A stretch of DNA of 64,000 bases from Candidatus Pelagibacter ubique HIMB140 (GCF_025558165.1 NZ_LAMZ01000001.1:1344001-1408000); one strand, 5' to 3'. Shown: positions 1 through 8,411, counted from the stretch's first letter. Notes: a model not told the origin generated them from the letters alone. Numbers and translations: made by a program.

Positions 1-462
1 CATTATCATATAGAGGATGAAAATTTTAATTTCTCTGGACAAGGAAGTGATAAATATTCACAGCAGTTTGATGGAAATATAAAATTTAAATGTTTTCCAA
101 ATTGGCCAGCAGAACTTTCTGAAAAGTCAGAATATGTATCATTATATCCAAATGTAATGTTAGGAATTCATATAGATCATTTTTATGCATTTTGGTTAGA
201 ACCTATTTCCAACAACCAAACAAAAGAACACTTTGAATTATATTATATTGGAGATGAAAGTGCTTCGAGCAAAGAGTTTAAAGGTATACGAGAAAAAAAT
301 TTTGCATTTTGGCAAGAAGTTATGAATGAAGATGTAACTGCAATAGAAGGAATGCAAAAAGGGCGAAGTTCCCCAGCTTATAATGGTGGAAATTTTTCGC
401 CTGTAATGGACACGCCTACTTTGATGTTTCACAAATGGGTTGCAACAAATTTAACAAAATGA
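1..462 (+). CDS. Rieske-type ring-hydroxylating oxygenase alpha subunit, C-terminal part (partial at left edge)
   Basis: The reading frame is open from base 1, so the gene starts outside the window; only the last 153 codons are visible. The segment YPNVMLGIHIDHFYAFWLEP, followed by a conserved GDE stretch, is typical of the C-terminal catalytic domain of Rieske oxygenase alpha subunits of the choline / glycine betaine monooxygenase type. The Rieske 2Fe-2S domain and most iron ligands lie upstream and cannot be checked. Eleven bases separate it from the BHMT gene, so the two are probably co-transcribed. By context the likely role is oxidative demethylation of glycine betaine or a related quaternary amine, giving dimethylglycine and formaldehyde. 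The substrate is inference. No reductase partner is visible here. Confidence 0.75.
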   Translation, partial: HYHIEDENFNFSGQGSDKYSQQFDGNIKFKCFPNWPAELSEKSEYVSLYPNVMLGIHIDHFYAFWLEPISNNQTKEHFELYYIGDESASSKEFKGIREKNFAFWQEVMNEDVTAIEGMQKGRSSPAYNGGNFSPVMDTPTLMFHKWVATNLTK

Positions 463-473
463 AAGGATAAATT

Positions 474-1514
474 ATGAAAAAAGATTTAATTACAAGGTTA
501 AATGAGGGTCCTATCATGTGTGCAGAAGGATACCTTTTTGCAATGGAAAGAAGAGGTTATCTTTCAGCAGGTCCATTTGTTCCTGAAGTCGTTTTGGAGC
601 ATCCCGAGGTAGTAACACAATTACATAGAGAATTTATCAGAGCTGGATCAGATGTGGTCCAAGCATTTACTTATTACGGACATAGAGAAAAACTAAGAAT
701 AATTGGCAAAGAACATTTATTAGAACCAATGCAAAAAAATGCTCTTAAAATTGCAAAAGATGCAGCAGCTGAATTTAAAGATTTAGATTTGATGGTTTGT
801 GGAGATGTTGCAAACACAAATGTATTTGATCCAGGTGATGCAAATACTCATAAGCAGTGTCAGCAGATGTATGAGGAGCAAGTTGCTTGGGCAAAAGAGG
901 CTGGAGTTGATTTTGTTATTGCTGAAACAATTAGTTGGACTGATGAAATGAAAATTGCTTTGAAAGCAATCAAAGACGCTGGGCTGATTGCAGTGTGTAA
1001 TTTTGCAATTCCTAGAGGCGATAAAACGAGAGAAGGACATAGTGCTGAAGATGCATGTAAGATGATGGAAGATCTAGGCGCCGATGTAGTTGGTCTAAAT
1101 TGTTATAGAGGACCAGAGATGACAATGAAACTTTTAAAAAAAGTTAGAGACAAAGTTTCTTGTCACGTATCAGGGCTTCCAGTTCCATACAGAACTACTG
1201 AGGAAGAACCTGGTTTTTTAAATATTACTGATCATGGTTGTGATTGTATTCCTGGTGGGAATGCATTTCCTGTAGCTTTAGATAATTTATTTTGTAACAG
1301 ATTTGAAATGGCAGAATTTGCAAAAGAGTGTGTTGAAAATAAAATAAATTTTATTGGGATTTGTTGTGGTGCCGAAGCTCATCATGTTAGAGAAATGTCT
1401 GTTGCAATTGGTAAAAAACCAATTTCAATGAAATACATGCCAGATATGAGTAAACATTTTCATCATGGTACTGATAAATCTTTAAAAAAAGTAAATAAGG
1501 AAATTAAATATTGA
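474..1514 (+). CDS. bhmT: Betaine-homocysteine S-methyltransferase family protein
   Basis: A 346-residue homocysteine S-methyltransferase-fold protein that would transfer a methyl group from glycine betaine (or a sulfonium donor) to homocysteine, giving dimethylglycine and methionine. The zinc-binding triad is visible as Cys210 (in GLNCYRG) and the adjacent pair Cys297-Cys298 (in GICCGAEAHH). This spacing is close to Cys217, Cys299 and Cys300 of human BHMT. It sits between a Rieske oxygenase and an FAD/GcvT dehydrogenase, so it fits the first step of betaine breakdown while also supplying methionine. The next gene starts at its stop codon (TGATG). Donor specificity (betaine, DMSP or S-methylmethionine) cannot be read from sequence, but the neighbours favour betaine. 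Confidence 0.88.
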   Translation: MKKDLITRLNEGPIMCAEGYLFAMERRGYLSAGPFVPEVVLEHPEVVTQLHREFIRAGSDVVQAFTYYGHREKLRIIGKEHLLEPMQKNALKIAKDAAAEFKDLDLMVCGDVANTNVFDPGDANTHKQCQQMYEEQVAWAKEAGVDFVIAETISWTDEMKIALKAIKDAGLIAVCNFAIPRGDKTREGHSAEDACKMMEDLGADVVGLNCYRGPEMTMKLLKKVRDKVSCHVSGLPVPYRTTEEEPGFLNITDHGCDCIPGGNAFPVALDNLFCNRFEMAEFAKECVENKINFIGICCGAEAHHVREMSVAIGKKPISMKYMPDMSKHFHHGTDKSLKKVNKEIKY

Positions 1515-3919
1515 TGGAAAAACATGCCAAAGTTGTAATCATAGGTGGTGGCGTAGTTGGATGTTCTATTCTTTACCATTTATCAAAATTTGGATTAAAA
1601 GATTGTATTTTACTTGAAAGAAATGAACTCACATCAGGTTCTTCATGGCATGCTGCCGGAAATGTTCATGTAATTTCTTCTGACCCAAACATCTCTCGGA
1701 TGATGGCTTACACAATTGGTTTATATAAAGAGATTGAAAAAGAATCTGGTCATTCAACAGGATTTAAACCTAGTGGAGGTTTTTATTTAGCTTCAAATGA
1801 AGTGTGGGCTGATTATTTAAAGAGAGAAAGATCAAAAGCAAGATACATGGGGCTTGATCAAGAGTTTATTTCTCTAGAAGAAGTAAAAAAGAAACATCCG
1901 TTAATTGATCCGTCTAGATACTTGCTAGCATTATGGGATCCTATTGATGGTGAAGTTGATCCATCAGGAGTTACTTATGCTTTTGCAAAAGCCGCAAAAG
2001 TTCATGGAGGAAAATATTATACTCACACAGTCGTAAAAGACACAAAACAAAAAGAAGATGGAACCTGGGATGTATTTACTGAAAAAGGAAACATTAATGC
2101 TGAAATAGTAATTAATGCAGGTGGTTTGTGGGCTAGAGAAGTTGGCAAATTAGCAGGATTAAATCTTCCAGTTCAGCCCATGGAGCATCATTATTTAATC
2201 ACTGAACCTATTCCAGAAATTGAAGCAATGGGAGATCAACGATTACCTATCGGAACAGATTTTGAGGGAAATATTTATTTTAGACAAGAAGGAAAAGGGA
2301 TGTTGCTTGGAACTTACGAGCCAAAATCAACTCCTTGGAAAGTAGAAGGAACTCCTATGAATTTTGGACATGAATTACTGGAGCCAAAATTAGATAATAT
2401 TGAAGATCGATTAGCAATTGGTTTTGAGAGAATGCCTGCCTTAGAGAAAGCGGGAATAAAAAACATTGTAAATGGACCTTTTACTTTTGGTCCAGACGGA
2501 AGTCCATTGATTGGTCCAGTACCTGGAATGAAAAATTATTGGGTTGCAGTTGGTGTTATGGCTGGGTTTTGCCAAGGGGGTGGTGTTGGAAAATGTATTG
2601 CTGAATGGATTATTGACGGTGAACCTTCAATTGATGTTTGGGCAATGGATGTTGCTCGTTTTGGAGATTATGCATCACCACAATATGGAACAATAAAATC
2701 TTCAGAAAACTATGAAAGAAGATTTATTATGACATTTCCTAATGAAACTTTACCAAAAGGAAGAAAACAAAAAACAACAGCACTTTATGATCGATTTGTT
2801 AATCAAGGAGCTGTGATGGGAGATAGTTTTGGATTAGAAAATGTTTTGTGGTTTGCAAATAATAAAGAAGATGCTCATGAAGAACCTACAATTAAAAGAT
2901 CAAGATCACATGATTATGTTTCAAAAGAAGTTATTAATGTAAGAGAGAATGTTGGTTTGGTAGAGGTTGCAAATTTTTCAAAACATGAGTTCAAAGGCCC
3001 GGATGCTAGAAAATTTTTAGATCACATAATGGCTGGGAGACTTCCTAAACCTGGAAGAATATCTTTATCACCAATGTTATCTTATAGGGGGAAATTGTGT
3101 GGAGATTTAACAGTTGCTTGCTTGGATGAAAATGAATTTATGGTATTTGGATCTGGTGCTGCTCAAGAAATGCACAGACGTTGGTTTGAAAGTCACTTAG
3201 ATAAATTTAATTTAAATTATTCTAATAGATCTGATGAGTATCATGGTTTGTCTATTGCAGGACCTAACTCAAGGAAAGTTTTAGAAAAAATTGTAAGAGA
3301 CGATGTTTCAAATGAAAAATTTAAATTTAGAGATTCTAGAAGAATGTTTGTTGGAGGAGTTCCTGCATTAGTAAATAGAATTTCATTTACTGGAGAGCTT
3401 GGTTACGAAATTTATGTAGCTCCTCATTATCAACTAAAATTATACGAAGAACTAATTGAAGCTGGAAAAGAATTTAACATCAAACCTTTTGGTGGAAGAG
3501 CATTAATGTCGATGAGGCTTGAGAAAAATTGGGGAGCTTGGACATTAGATTATAGACCAGATTTTACTGCTAAAGAAACAGGATTAGATGCTTTTATAAA
3601 TTGGGATAAAGAATTTATAGGTAAAGAGAGCGCACAAAAGGAAAACTCCTCACACAAGCTTACACCTTTAATTGTTGAAACCAATGATATTGATGTAACA
3701 AATAATGAAGCCGTTATGAATGGAGATCAAAGTATAGGTTATGTTACTTCAGGTGGTTTTGCACATTTTGTAAATAAGAGTGTTGCTTTTACTTTTGTTG
3801 ATCAGGATAAAATTAAATCTGAAAATAAAGTTCAAGTAGAGATAAATGGAGATTTATTTAATTGCTCAATAATTAAAGAACCACTTTATGATCCAAGTGG
3901 TCAAAAAATGAGAAGTTAA
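1514..3919 (+). CDS. Covalent-FAD / GcvT-domain dehydrogenase A (sarcosine/dimethylglycine dehydrogenase family)
   Basis: Two-part enzyme of 801 residues. The N-terminal DAO-type FAD domain has the dinucleotide motif IIGGGVVGCS (about residues 9-18). His46 in SSWHAAG aligns with the histidine that carries FAD covalently in DMGDH and SARDH. The C-terminal half, from about residue 430, is a GcvT-like folate domain (FTGELGYE, then FGGRALMSMRLEK). The family oxidatively N-demethylates dimethylglycine or sarcosine and loads the methyl onto tetrahydrofolate, with electrons going to ETF. An in-frame TTG lies one codon upstream, but ATG at 1514 is the better start. The GELGYE variant resembles sarcosine dehydrogenase more than the GELGWE of the other two paralogs here, so sarcosine is a possible substrate. 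Confidence 0.85.
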   Translation: MEKHAKVVIIGGGVVGCSILYHLSKFGLKDCILLERNELTSGSSWHAAGNVHVISSDPNISRMMAYTIGLYKEIEKESGHSTGFKPSGGFYLASNEVWADYLKRERSKARYMGLDQEFISLEEVKKKHPLIDPSRYLLALWDPIDGEVDPSGVTYAFAKAAKVHGGKYYTHTVVKDTKQKEDGTWDVFTEKGNINAEIVINAGGLWAREVGKLAGLNLPVQPMEHHYLITEPIPEIEAMGDQRLPIGTDFEGNIYFRQEGKGMLLGTYEPKSTPWKVEGTPMNFGHELLEPKLDNIEDRLAIGFERMPALEKAGIKNIVNGPFTFGPDGSPLIGPVPGMKNYWVAVGVMAGFCQGGGVGKCIAEWIIDGEPSIDVWAMDVARFGDYASPQYGTIKSSENYERRFIMTFPNETLPKGRKQKTTALYDRFVNQGAVMGDSFGLENVLWFANNKEDAHEEPTIKRSRSHDYVSKEVINVRENVGLVEVANFSKHEFKGPDARKFLDHIMAGRLPKPGRISLSPMLSYRGKLCGDLTVACLDENEFMVFGSGAAQEMHRRWFESHLDKFNLNYSNRSDEYHGLSIAGPNSRKVLEKIVRDDVSNEKFKFRDSRRMFVGGVPALVNRISFTGELGYEIYVAPHYQLKLYEELIEAGKEFNIKPFGGRALMSMRLEKNWGAWTLDYRPDFTAKETGLDAFINWDKEFIGKESAQKENSSHKLTPLIVETNDIDVTNNEAVMNGDQSIGYVTSGGFAHFVNKSVAFTFVDQDKIKSENKVQVEINGDLFNCSIIKEPLYDPSGQKMRS

Positions 3920-4554
3920 TGTCTGATCAAGATAAAGACGTATCTAAAAATTTAAATATTTATAAATTAGACAAAACAGAAGACGTGATGAGTTATTACG
4001 CAGATTGGGCAGAAAATAATAAATATAATAAAGACATGATCGATTGGAACTATACAGGTCCAAAAGAAACAGCTGCAGCTTTTAATAAACATCAGCAAAA
4101 TAAAGATGCATTAATACTCGATGCGGGTTGCGGTACAGGGTTAGTTGCTCAAGAATTAGAGAAATTTGGATTTAATTATTTTCATGGAATAGACTTATCC
4201 CAAGATCTTTTAAATTCAGTTCCAAAAAACCTTTACAAAAAACTAAGTAAATTAGACTTAAACAAAGAAATTCCCGAAGCAGATAATACTTATGATAGCG
4301 TGTTATGCGTTGGAACTTTCACATTTGGTCATGTCAAAAATAATGCTTTAGATGAATTTTTAAGAATCACCAAATCAGGCGGCTATATTGGTTTCACTAT
4401 AAATGAGGGTATTTTTAAGAAATACAGTTTTGATACAAAAATAGAGGAATTTAAAAACAAAGAATTATGGGAAGAAAAAGATTTCTTTAAATCAGATTAC
4501 ATAGCTAGTAAAAATGTAAATGCATGGTTAGGAATTTATAAAGTTACAAAATGA
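3919..4554 (+). CDS. SAM-dependent class I methyltransferase
   Basis: A 211-residue Rossmann-fold methyltransferase. The SAM-binding motif I is seen as LDAGCGTGLVAQEL (about residues 69-82), followed by an acidic motif II region (FHGIDLS) and a motif IV-like stretch (YDSVLCVGTF). It overlaps the preceding dehydrogenase by one base and the following M24-family gene by four, so it is translationally coupled in the operon. Small-molecule methylation fits its length and context, but the acceptor is unknown. It lies next to a DddP-like protein, so it could act on a sulfur or amine metabolite; that is only a suggestion. Confidence 0.8.
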   Translation: MSDQDKDVSKNLNIYKLDKTEDVMSYYADWAENNKYNKDMIDWNYTGPKETAAAFNKHQQNKDALILDAGCGTGLVAQELEKFGFNYFHGIDLSQDLLNSVPKNLYKKLSKLDLNKEIPEADNTYDSVLCVGTFTFGHVKNNALDEFLRITKSGGYIGFTINEGIFKKYSFDTKIEEFKNKELWEEKDFFKSDYIASKNVNAWLGIYKVTK

Positions 4555-5786
4555 GATTTAAGAGAAAAATAGTTCCAGAATTTAAACCTAAACAGAATTT
4601 TATTATCAAAAAAAGATTAAGAGAAGACGAGATAGATTTTGATAAGCTAAGATCTTATCGTTTAGATAGAGTTAAAAAAGAATTAGAAAAAAATAATTTA
4701 GAAGCGTGTATTTTATTCGACCCAGTAAATGTTCGATATGCATTAGATAGTGTAAACATGAGTGTTTATAATATGCATAACCTAACAAGGTATTGCTTTA
4801 TTCCAGTTAATGGTCCTACAATACTTTATGAGTATTTCAATTGTGAGAAATTATCAGAGCATTTGAATCTTATTGATGAATTAAGACCTGTGATTACTTG
4901 GGATTATTTTAGTAACGGTGATCAATCAGAACAACAATTAAAAAAATGGGTTAATGAAGTTAAAGATTTATCAAACTCATATTTTAAATCTAAAAAAATT
5001 GCTATTGATGTTTTAAATGGTCCTGCGGTTTCAGCATTAAATAAAGAGAACATCCAAGTCGTTGATGCTAAATTAATTTTAGAACAAGCAAGAGTAATAA
5101 AATCAAATGATGAAATTAAATGTATGAGATCAGCGATTGATGTCGCTGAAATGGGTATTGTTAAGATGAAGGAACAATTAAAACCAGGAATGACCGAGAA
5201 TGAATTATGGTCAATACTCCATCAAACGAATATAGAAAATTATGGTGAGTGGATTGAATGTAGATTGTTAGCTTCAGGAGAAAGAACTAATCCATGGATG
5301 CAAGAATGCAGTAATAAAATTATCCAAGATAAAGAAATTGTTTCTTTTGATACTGACATGGTTGGCCCCTATGGTTATTGTGCAGATATATCTCGTGCAT
5401 TTGTTGTTGGAAACAAATTTAATGATGATCAAAAAAAACTATATTCAATGGCAGTTGAACAAATTGATTACAATTCTAATTTAATTAAACCAGGATTATC
5501 GTTTAAGGAATTTATTGAAAAATCATGGAATTTGCCTGATGACTATTATGGAAATAGATATTCTTGTATGGTTCATGGAATTGGACTCTGTGATGAATGG
5601 CCATTCATAAGATACCCAACAGATGGTGGTCAAAAGGAAGGTTGTTTTCAGAAAAATATGACTATTACAGTAGAAAGTTATATTGGAAAAGTAGGTGGTA
5701 AAGAAGGTGTTAAGCTTGAGCAACAATACCTAATTGGTGAAAATGGACTTGAATTAATGTCCCATCATCCGTTAGAAGATATTTAA
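4551..5786 (+). CDS. M24 metallopeptidase-fold protein with DddP-like active site (candidate DMSP lyase)
   Basis: A 411-residue pita-bread-fold protein, creatinase-type N-terminal domain followed by an M24 domain. Candidate metal ligands are Asp267, Asp269, Asp279 (FDTDMVGPYGYCADISR), His342 (VHGIGLCDEWP), Glu375 and Glu390. From memory, the DMSP lyase DddP of Ruegeria lacuscaerulensis uses Asp295, Asp297, Asp307, His371, Glu406 and Glu421. The spacing here is 2-10-63-33-15 against 2-10-64-35-15 in DddP. DddP Tyr366 and catalytic Asp377 (His minus 5, plus 6) correspond exactly to Tyr337 and Asp348. DddP yields DMS and acrylate, and AcuI is encoded at 21480. Related M24 enzymes such as ectoine hydrolase DoeA or an Xaa-Pro dipeptidase remain possible. 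It overlaps the methyltransferase by four bases. Confidence 0.65.
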   Translation: MRFKRKIVPEFKPKQNFIIKKRLREDEIDFDKLRSYRLDRVKKELEKNNLEACILFDPVNVRYALDSVNMSVYNMHNLTRYCFIPVNGPTILYEYFNCEKLSEHLNLIDELRPVITWDYFSNGDQSEQQLKKWVNEVKDLSNSYFKSKKIAIDVLNGPAVSALNKENIQVVDAKLILEQARVIKSNDEIKCMRSAIDVAEMGIVKMKEQLKPGMTENELWSILHQTNIENYGEWIECRLLASGERTNPWMQECSNKIIQDKEIVSFDTDMVGPYGYCADISRAFVVGNKFNDDQKKLYSMAVEQIDYNSNLIKPGLSFKEFIEKSWNLPDDYYGNRYSCMVHGIGLCDEWPFIRYPTDGGQKEGCFQKNMTITVESYIGKVGGKEGVKLEQQYLIGENGLELMSHHPLEDI

Positions 5787-6196
5787 TGAAAATTATTTTA
5801 GTTATGGGTTTACCTGGTGCAGGTAAAACAACTTTAGCAAATGAAATGGCACCTCATTTAAACGCTAAAAGATTAAATGCAGATGAAGTCAGAAAAGCTG
5901 CTGATGATTGGAATTTTTCAGAAGAAGGAAGAGTAAGACAAGCAAAAAGAATGGCTGAATTTGCTCTTAAATTAAAGGCAGAGGGTCATTATGTAATTGC
6001 AGACTTTGTTGCTCCTACGCCGGAGGCAAGAAGTATGTTTCCAGCAGATTTTAGAATTTGGGTCGATACAATAAAGAAAAGTAGATTTGAAGATACCAAT
6101 CAAATGTTTGTTAATCCAAAAAACTTTGACTACCATGTAACAACTCAGGATGCTAAGAAATGGGCACCTTTAATAATTGAGGAGATTAAAAAATGA
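5786..6196 (+). CDS. APS-kinase-like P-loop kinase
   Basis: A compact 136-residue P-loop NTPase with Walker A GLPGAGKTT at residues 8-16. The layout follows adenylyl-sulfate kinase (CysC), but the signatures differ: the CysC DGDNVR segment is LNADEVR here (30-36), and the FISP segment is FVAP. The protein is also shorter than typical CysC (about 175-200 residues). It therefore probably phosphorylates a different small molecule, though a divergent APS kinase is possible. It overlaps the upstream gene by one base and the next gene, a nucleotidyltransferase, by four, suggesting a phosphorylate-then-nucleotidylate pair. Confidence 0.7.
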   Translation: MKIILVMGLPGAGKTTLANEMAPHLNAKRLNADEVRKAADDWNFSEEGRVRQAKRMAEFALKLKAEGHYVIADFVAPTPEARSMFPADFRIWVDTIKKSRFEDTNQMFVNPKNFDYHVTTQDAKKWAPLIIEEIKK

Positions 6197-6567
6197 CATA
6201 TCAATGGGATAATAAAAAACCGACAGCTCAAATGTTGGGAAGATGGCAACCCTTTCATGACGGACACTATAAACTGTTTAAAGAGATAATTAAAAAAACA
6301 GGACAAGTTTGTATCCAAATAAGAGATGTGCAAGGAGTGGATGACAATCCATTTGATTTTGAAACCGTAAAAAAAAATATCGAAGAAAGATTAAATCCTG
6401 AATTTGAAGGTCAATTTAAAATTATGCTGGTTCCCAATATTACAAATATTTGTTATGGAAGAGGTGTTGGTTACAAAATTGAGGAAATAGTTTTAGATGA
6501 AGAAACTCAAAAAATTTCAGCCACTAAAATTAGAGCTCAAATGAGAGAAGAGGGTAAATTAAAATAA
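6193..6567 (+). CDS. Small nucleotidyltransferase (HxGH / ISATxIR superfamily)
   Basis: A 124-residue nucleotidylyltransferase. It has GRWQPFHDGH (HxGH at His22-His25) for nucleotide binding and a C-terminal ISATKIR at 108-114 that corresponds to the ISSTxIR motif of NMN/pantetheine-phosphate adenylyltransferase-type enzymes. The family joins AMP or CMP to a phosphorylated or acidic substrate, releasing pyrophosphate. Its four-base overlap with the kinase gene suggests the two act in sequence. The substrate is not recognisable; sulfate activation is conceivable given the APS-kinase-like neighbour, but an ATP sulfurylase would normally be far larger. Confidence 0.72.
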   Translation: MTYQWDNKKPTAQMLGRWQPFHDGHYKLFKEIIKKTGQVCIQIRDVQGVDDNPFDFETVKKNIEERLNPEFEGQFKIMLVPNITNICYGRGVGYKIEEIVLDEETQKISATKIRAQMREEGKLK

Positions 6568-6573
6568 CCTTTA

Positions 6574-7425
6574 ATGAACGATAGATTAAACACTATTGTC
6601 GATTTAAAAAAATATCCTATTCACGATTTAAATTCCCCAATCATTAAAAATTTAGTAAAAAAATGTAAGGAAGAATTAGACCAATATAGTTGTTCAACTA
6701 TTCCAAATTTTATTTTACCTAAATCTTTAGAGGTAATGAATTCAGAATTAGAAAAACAACTTGATGAAGTTTATATGTCTAAAGAAAGCATCAATGCATA
6801 TCTTTATGCTAAAGATGATCCAAGTTTGCCTGCAAAACATCCAAAAAGAAATTTTATGGAAAGGTATAATGGATATTTAAATTCAGATTGCTTTCCAAAA
6901 AATTCAGAAATGAAATATCTTTATGAAACAGAAGAACTTTTAAAATTTGTTTCTGCATGCTTAGGTATTTCCCCTATTTATAGATGGGCAGACCCTTTGG
7001 CTTGTCATGCGTATAATGTTATAAAACCTGATGGAATTCTTCCTTGGCATTTTGATAGTTGTGAATTCACTCTAAGCTTGATGATACAGAAACCTGAAAA
7101 AGGAGGTGTTTTTGAATATTGTCCAAATATTAGAGCGCCAGGAAACGAAAATTTTGATGAGGTTAAAAAAGTTTTAGAAGGAGATCGATCAAGAGTAAGA
7201 CAGCTTAAATTAGAACCTGGAGATCTTCAAATTTTTAAAGGAAGATTTACTCTACATAGAGTTACAAAAGTAGAAGGTCAAAAATCTAGATATATGTGTA
7301 TTCCTGCTTATGTCTTAGATCCTTATAGAGTAAATACCCCAGAACACTCAAAAGCAATTTATGGTAAAGTTTTGCCAATTCATATAGAAAGAAATCAGGC
7401 TAGATCCGATGGATTAACTGATTAA
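6574..7425 (+). CDS. 2-oxoglutarate/Fe(II) oxygenase, BesD/HalD-like (hydroxylase-type facial triad)
   Basis: A 283-residue non-haem iron oxygenase. The sequence around WHFDSCEFTLSLMIQ (His159, Asp161), GGVFEY, PGDLQIFKGRFTLHRVT (His228) and a nearby Arg (QKSRYM) resembles the family that includes the amino-acid halogenases BesD/HalB and related hydroxylases (older name ArpA-like). BesD-type halogenases have Gly where this protein has Asp161, so a full HxD...H triad predicts hydroxylation rather than chlorination. Six bases separate it from the nucleotidyltransferase, and the crotonase gene follows directly after its stop. The substrate is probably a free amino acid or a small amine, by family analogy only. 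Confidence 0.72.
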   Translation: MNDRLNTIVDLKKYPIHDLNSPIIKNLVKKCKEELDQYSCSTIPNFILPKSLEVMNSELEKQLDEVYMSKESINAYLYAKDDPSLPAKHPKRNFMERYNGYLNSDCFPKNSEMKYLYETEELLKFVSACLGISPIYRWADPLACHAYNVIKPDGILPWHFDSCEFTLSLMIQKPEKGGVFEYCPNIRAPGNENFDEVKKVLEGDRSRVRQLKLEPGDLQIFKGRFTLHRVTKVEGQKSRYMCIPAYVLDPYRVNTPEHSKAIYGKVLPIHIERNQARSDGLTD

Positions 7426-8205
7426 ATGATTAGTAATATTAAAATAAAGAGAATTAATTCTGAGATTTCATCAATAATAATTGATGAACCAAAAACATAT
7501 AATTCTCTTTCATTTAAAAATCTTTCCGATTTATTAAAATCATTAAAAAAATTAGATGCTGATAAAAAAACTAAAGTAATAATCATAGAGGGCGCAGGAA
7601 AAGGATTTAGTGCTGGCCATAATCTAAAAGAAGTCAGAAGTCTAAAAAAAAAAGATAAATATCAAAAGTTATTTAATCTTTGCTCTAAGGTTATGTTGCA
7701 AATTGTTGAAGGAAAAAAACCAGTTATTGCAAAGGTTCATGGGGCAGCTTTTGCAGCAGGCTGTCAGTTAGTTGCAAGTTGTGATCTTGCATATAGCACC
7801 AAAGACGCTTTATTCGCGACACCTGGTGTAAATATTGGATTGTTTTGCAGCACACCAATGGTGGCGGTTAGTAGAAAAATTAATCGTAAACCAATGATGG
7901 AGATGCTTTTAACAGGAGAACCTATCAAAGCAAATTATGCAAAAGAAATTGGTTTAATAAATGATCATTTTTCTAAATCAAAATTAAACGATGAAGTTTT
8001 AAAAGTAGCAAAAAAAATTGCAACTAAATCAAATTTGACCATTAAAATTGGAAAACAAGCTTTTTATAAACAATTAGAAATGCCTTTAAGAAAAGCTTAT
8101 GCTTACACTAGCAAAATGATGACTGTTAATATGATGGCAATGGATGCCAAAGAAGGTATTTCGGCTTTTTTAGAAAAAAGAAAACCAAATTGGAAACATA
8201 AATAA
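7426..8205 (+). CDS. Enoyl-CoA hydratase/isomerase family protein
   Basis: A 259-residue crotonase-fold protein. The oxyanion-hole and CoA-binding stretches are visible as GKGFSAGHNLKE (around residues 60-70) and HGAAFAAGCQLVASCDLA (about 105-122), followed by FATPGVNIGLFCSTPMVAVSR. The NIGLFCSTP segment resembles ECHDC3-type crotonases, which differ from classical hydratases at the catalytic glutamates, so the reaction is uncertain. It is the last gene of the tightly packed operon that starts left of the window. A role in the CoA-dependent fate of acrylate or another short acid would fit the DddP-like gene upstream, but this is inference. Confidence 0.78.
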   Translation: MISNIKIKRINSEISSIIIDEPKTYNSLSFKNLSDLLKSLKKLDADKKTKVIIIEGAGKGFSAGHNLKEVRSLKKKDKYQKLFNLCSKVMLQIVEGKKPVIAKVHGAAFAAGCQLVASCDLAYSTKDALFATPGVNIGLFCSTPMVAVSRKINRKPMMEMLLTGEPIKANYAKEIGLINDHFSKSKLNDEVLKVAKKIATKSNLTIKIGKQAFYKQLEMPLRKAYAYTSKMMTVNMMAMDAKEGISAFLEKRKPNWKHK

Positions 8206-8210
8206 TAATA

Positions 8211-8411
8211 ATGAAGAATAAAAAAAATATACTCATTATTTTATTTATTATTTTTGGAATGTACTTTGTATTAAATTTTAAAGATCATAATTTTAAAAGA
8301 GCAGTGGATGCTTGTATTGCCGGAAGTCAAAAATTATCTGAGACTAAAATTACTGATTTGGAAGAAGCAAGAAAATTCTGCGAGGAACAAATTAAAAAAG
8401 AAAACAAATAA
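8211..8411 (+). CDS. Small membrane-anchored protein of unknown function
   Basis: A 66-residue protein with a single hydrophobic segment near the N-terminus (about residues 7-23, IILFIIFGMYFVL), then a short soluble tail with two cysteines (VDACIAG and RKFCEEQ) and alternating charges. It looks like a signal anchor with a small periplasmic domain, possibly carrying a disulfide. It starts five bases after the crotonase and ends four bases before the CoA-binding gene, which supports real translation. I do not recognise the family. Confidence 0.55.
   Translation: MKNKKNILIILFIIFGMYFVLNFKDHNFKRAVDACIAGSQKLSETKITDLEEARKFCEEQIKKENK

Noticed and set aside
1511-1513. TTG as the start of dehydrogenase A
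   Set aside because: ATG follows directly at 1514 and gives the usual one-base stop/start overlap.
1514-3919. DmdA (DMSP demethylase) for the GcvT-domain proteins
   Set aside because: DmdA is a stand-alone GcvT-like protein without an FAD domain; all three proteins here have the DAO-type FAD domain with the covalent-FAD histidine.
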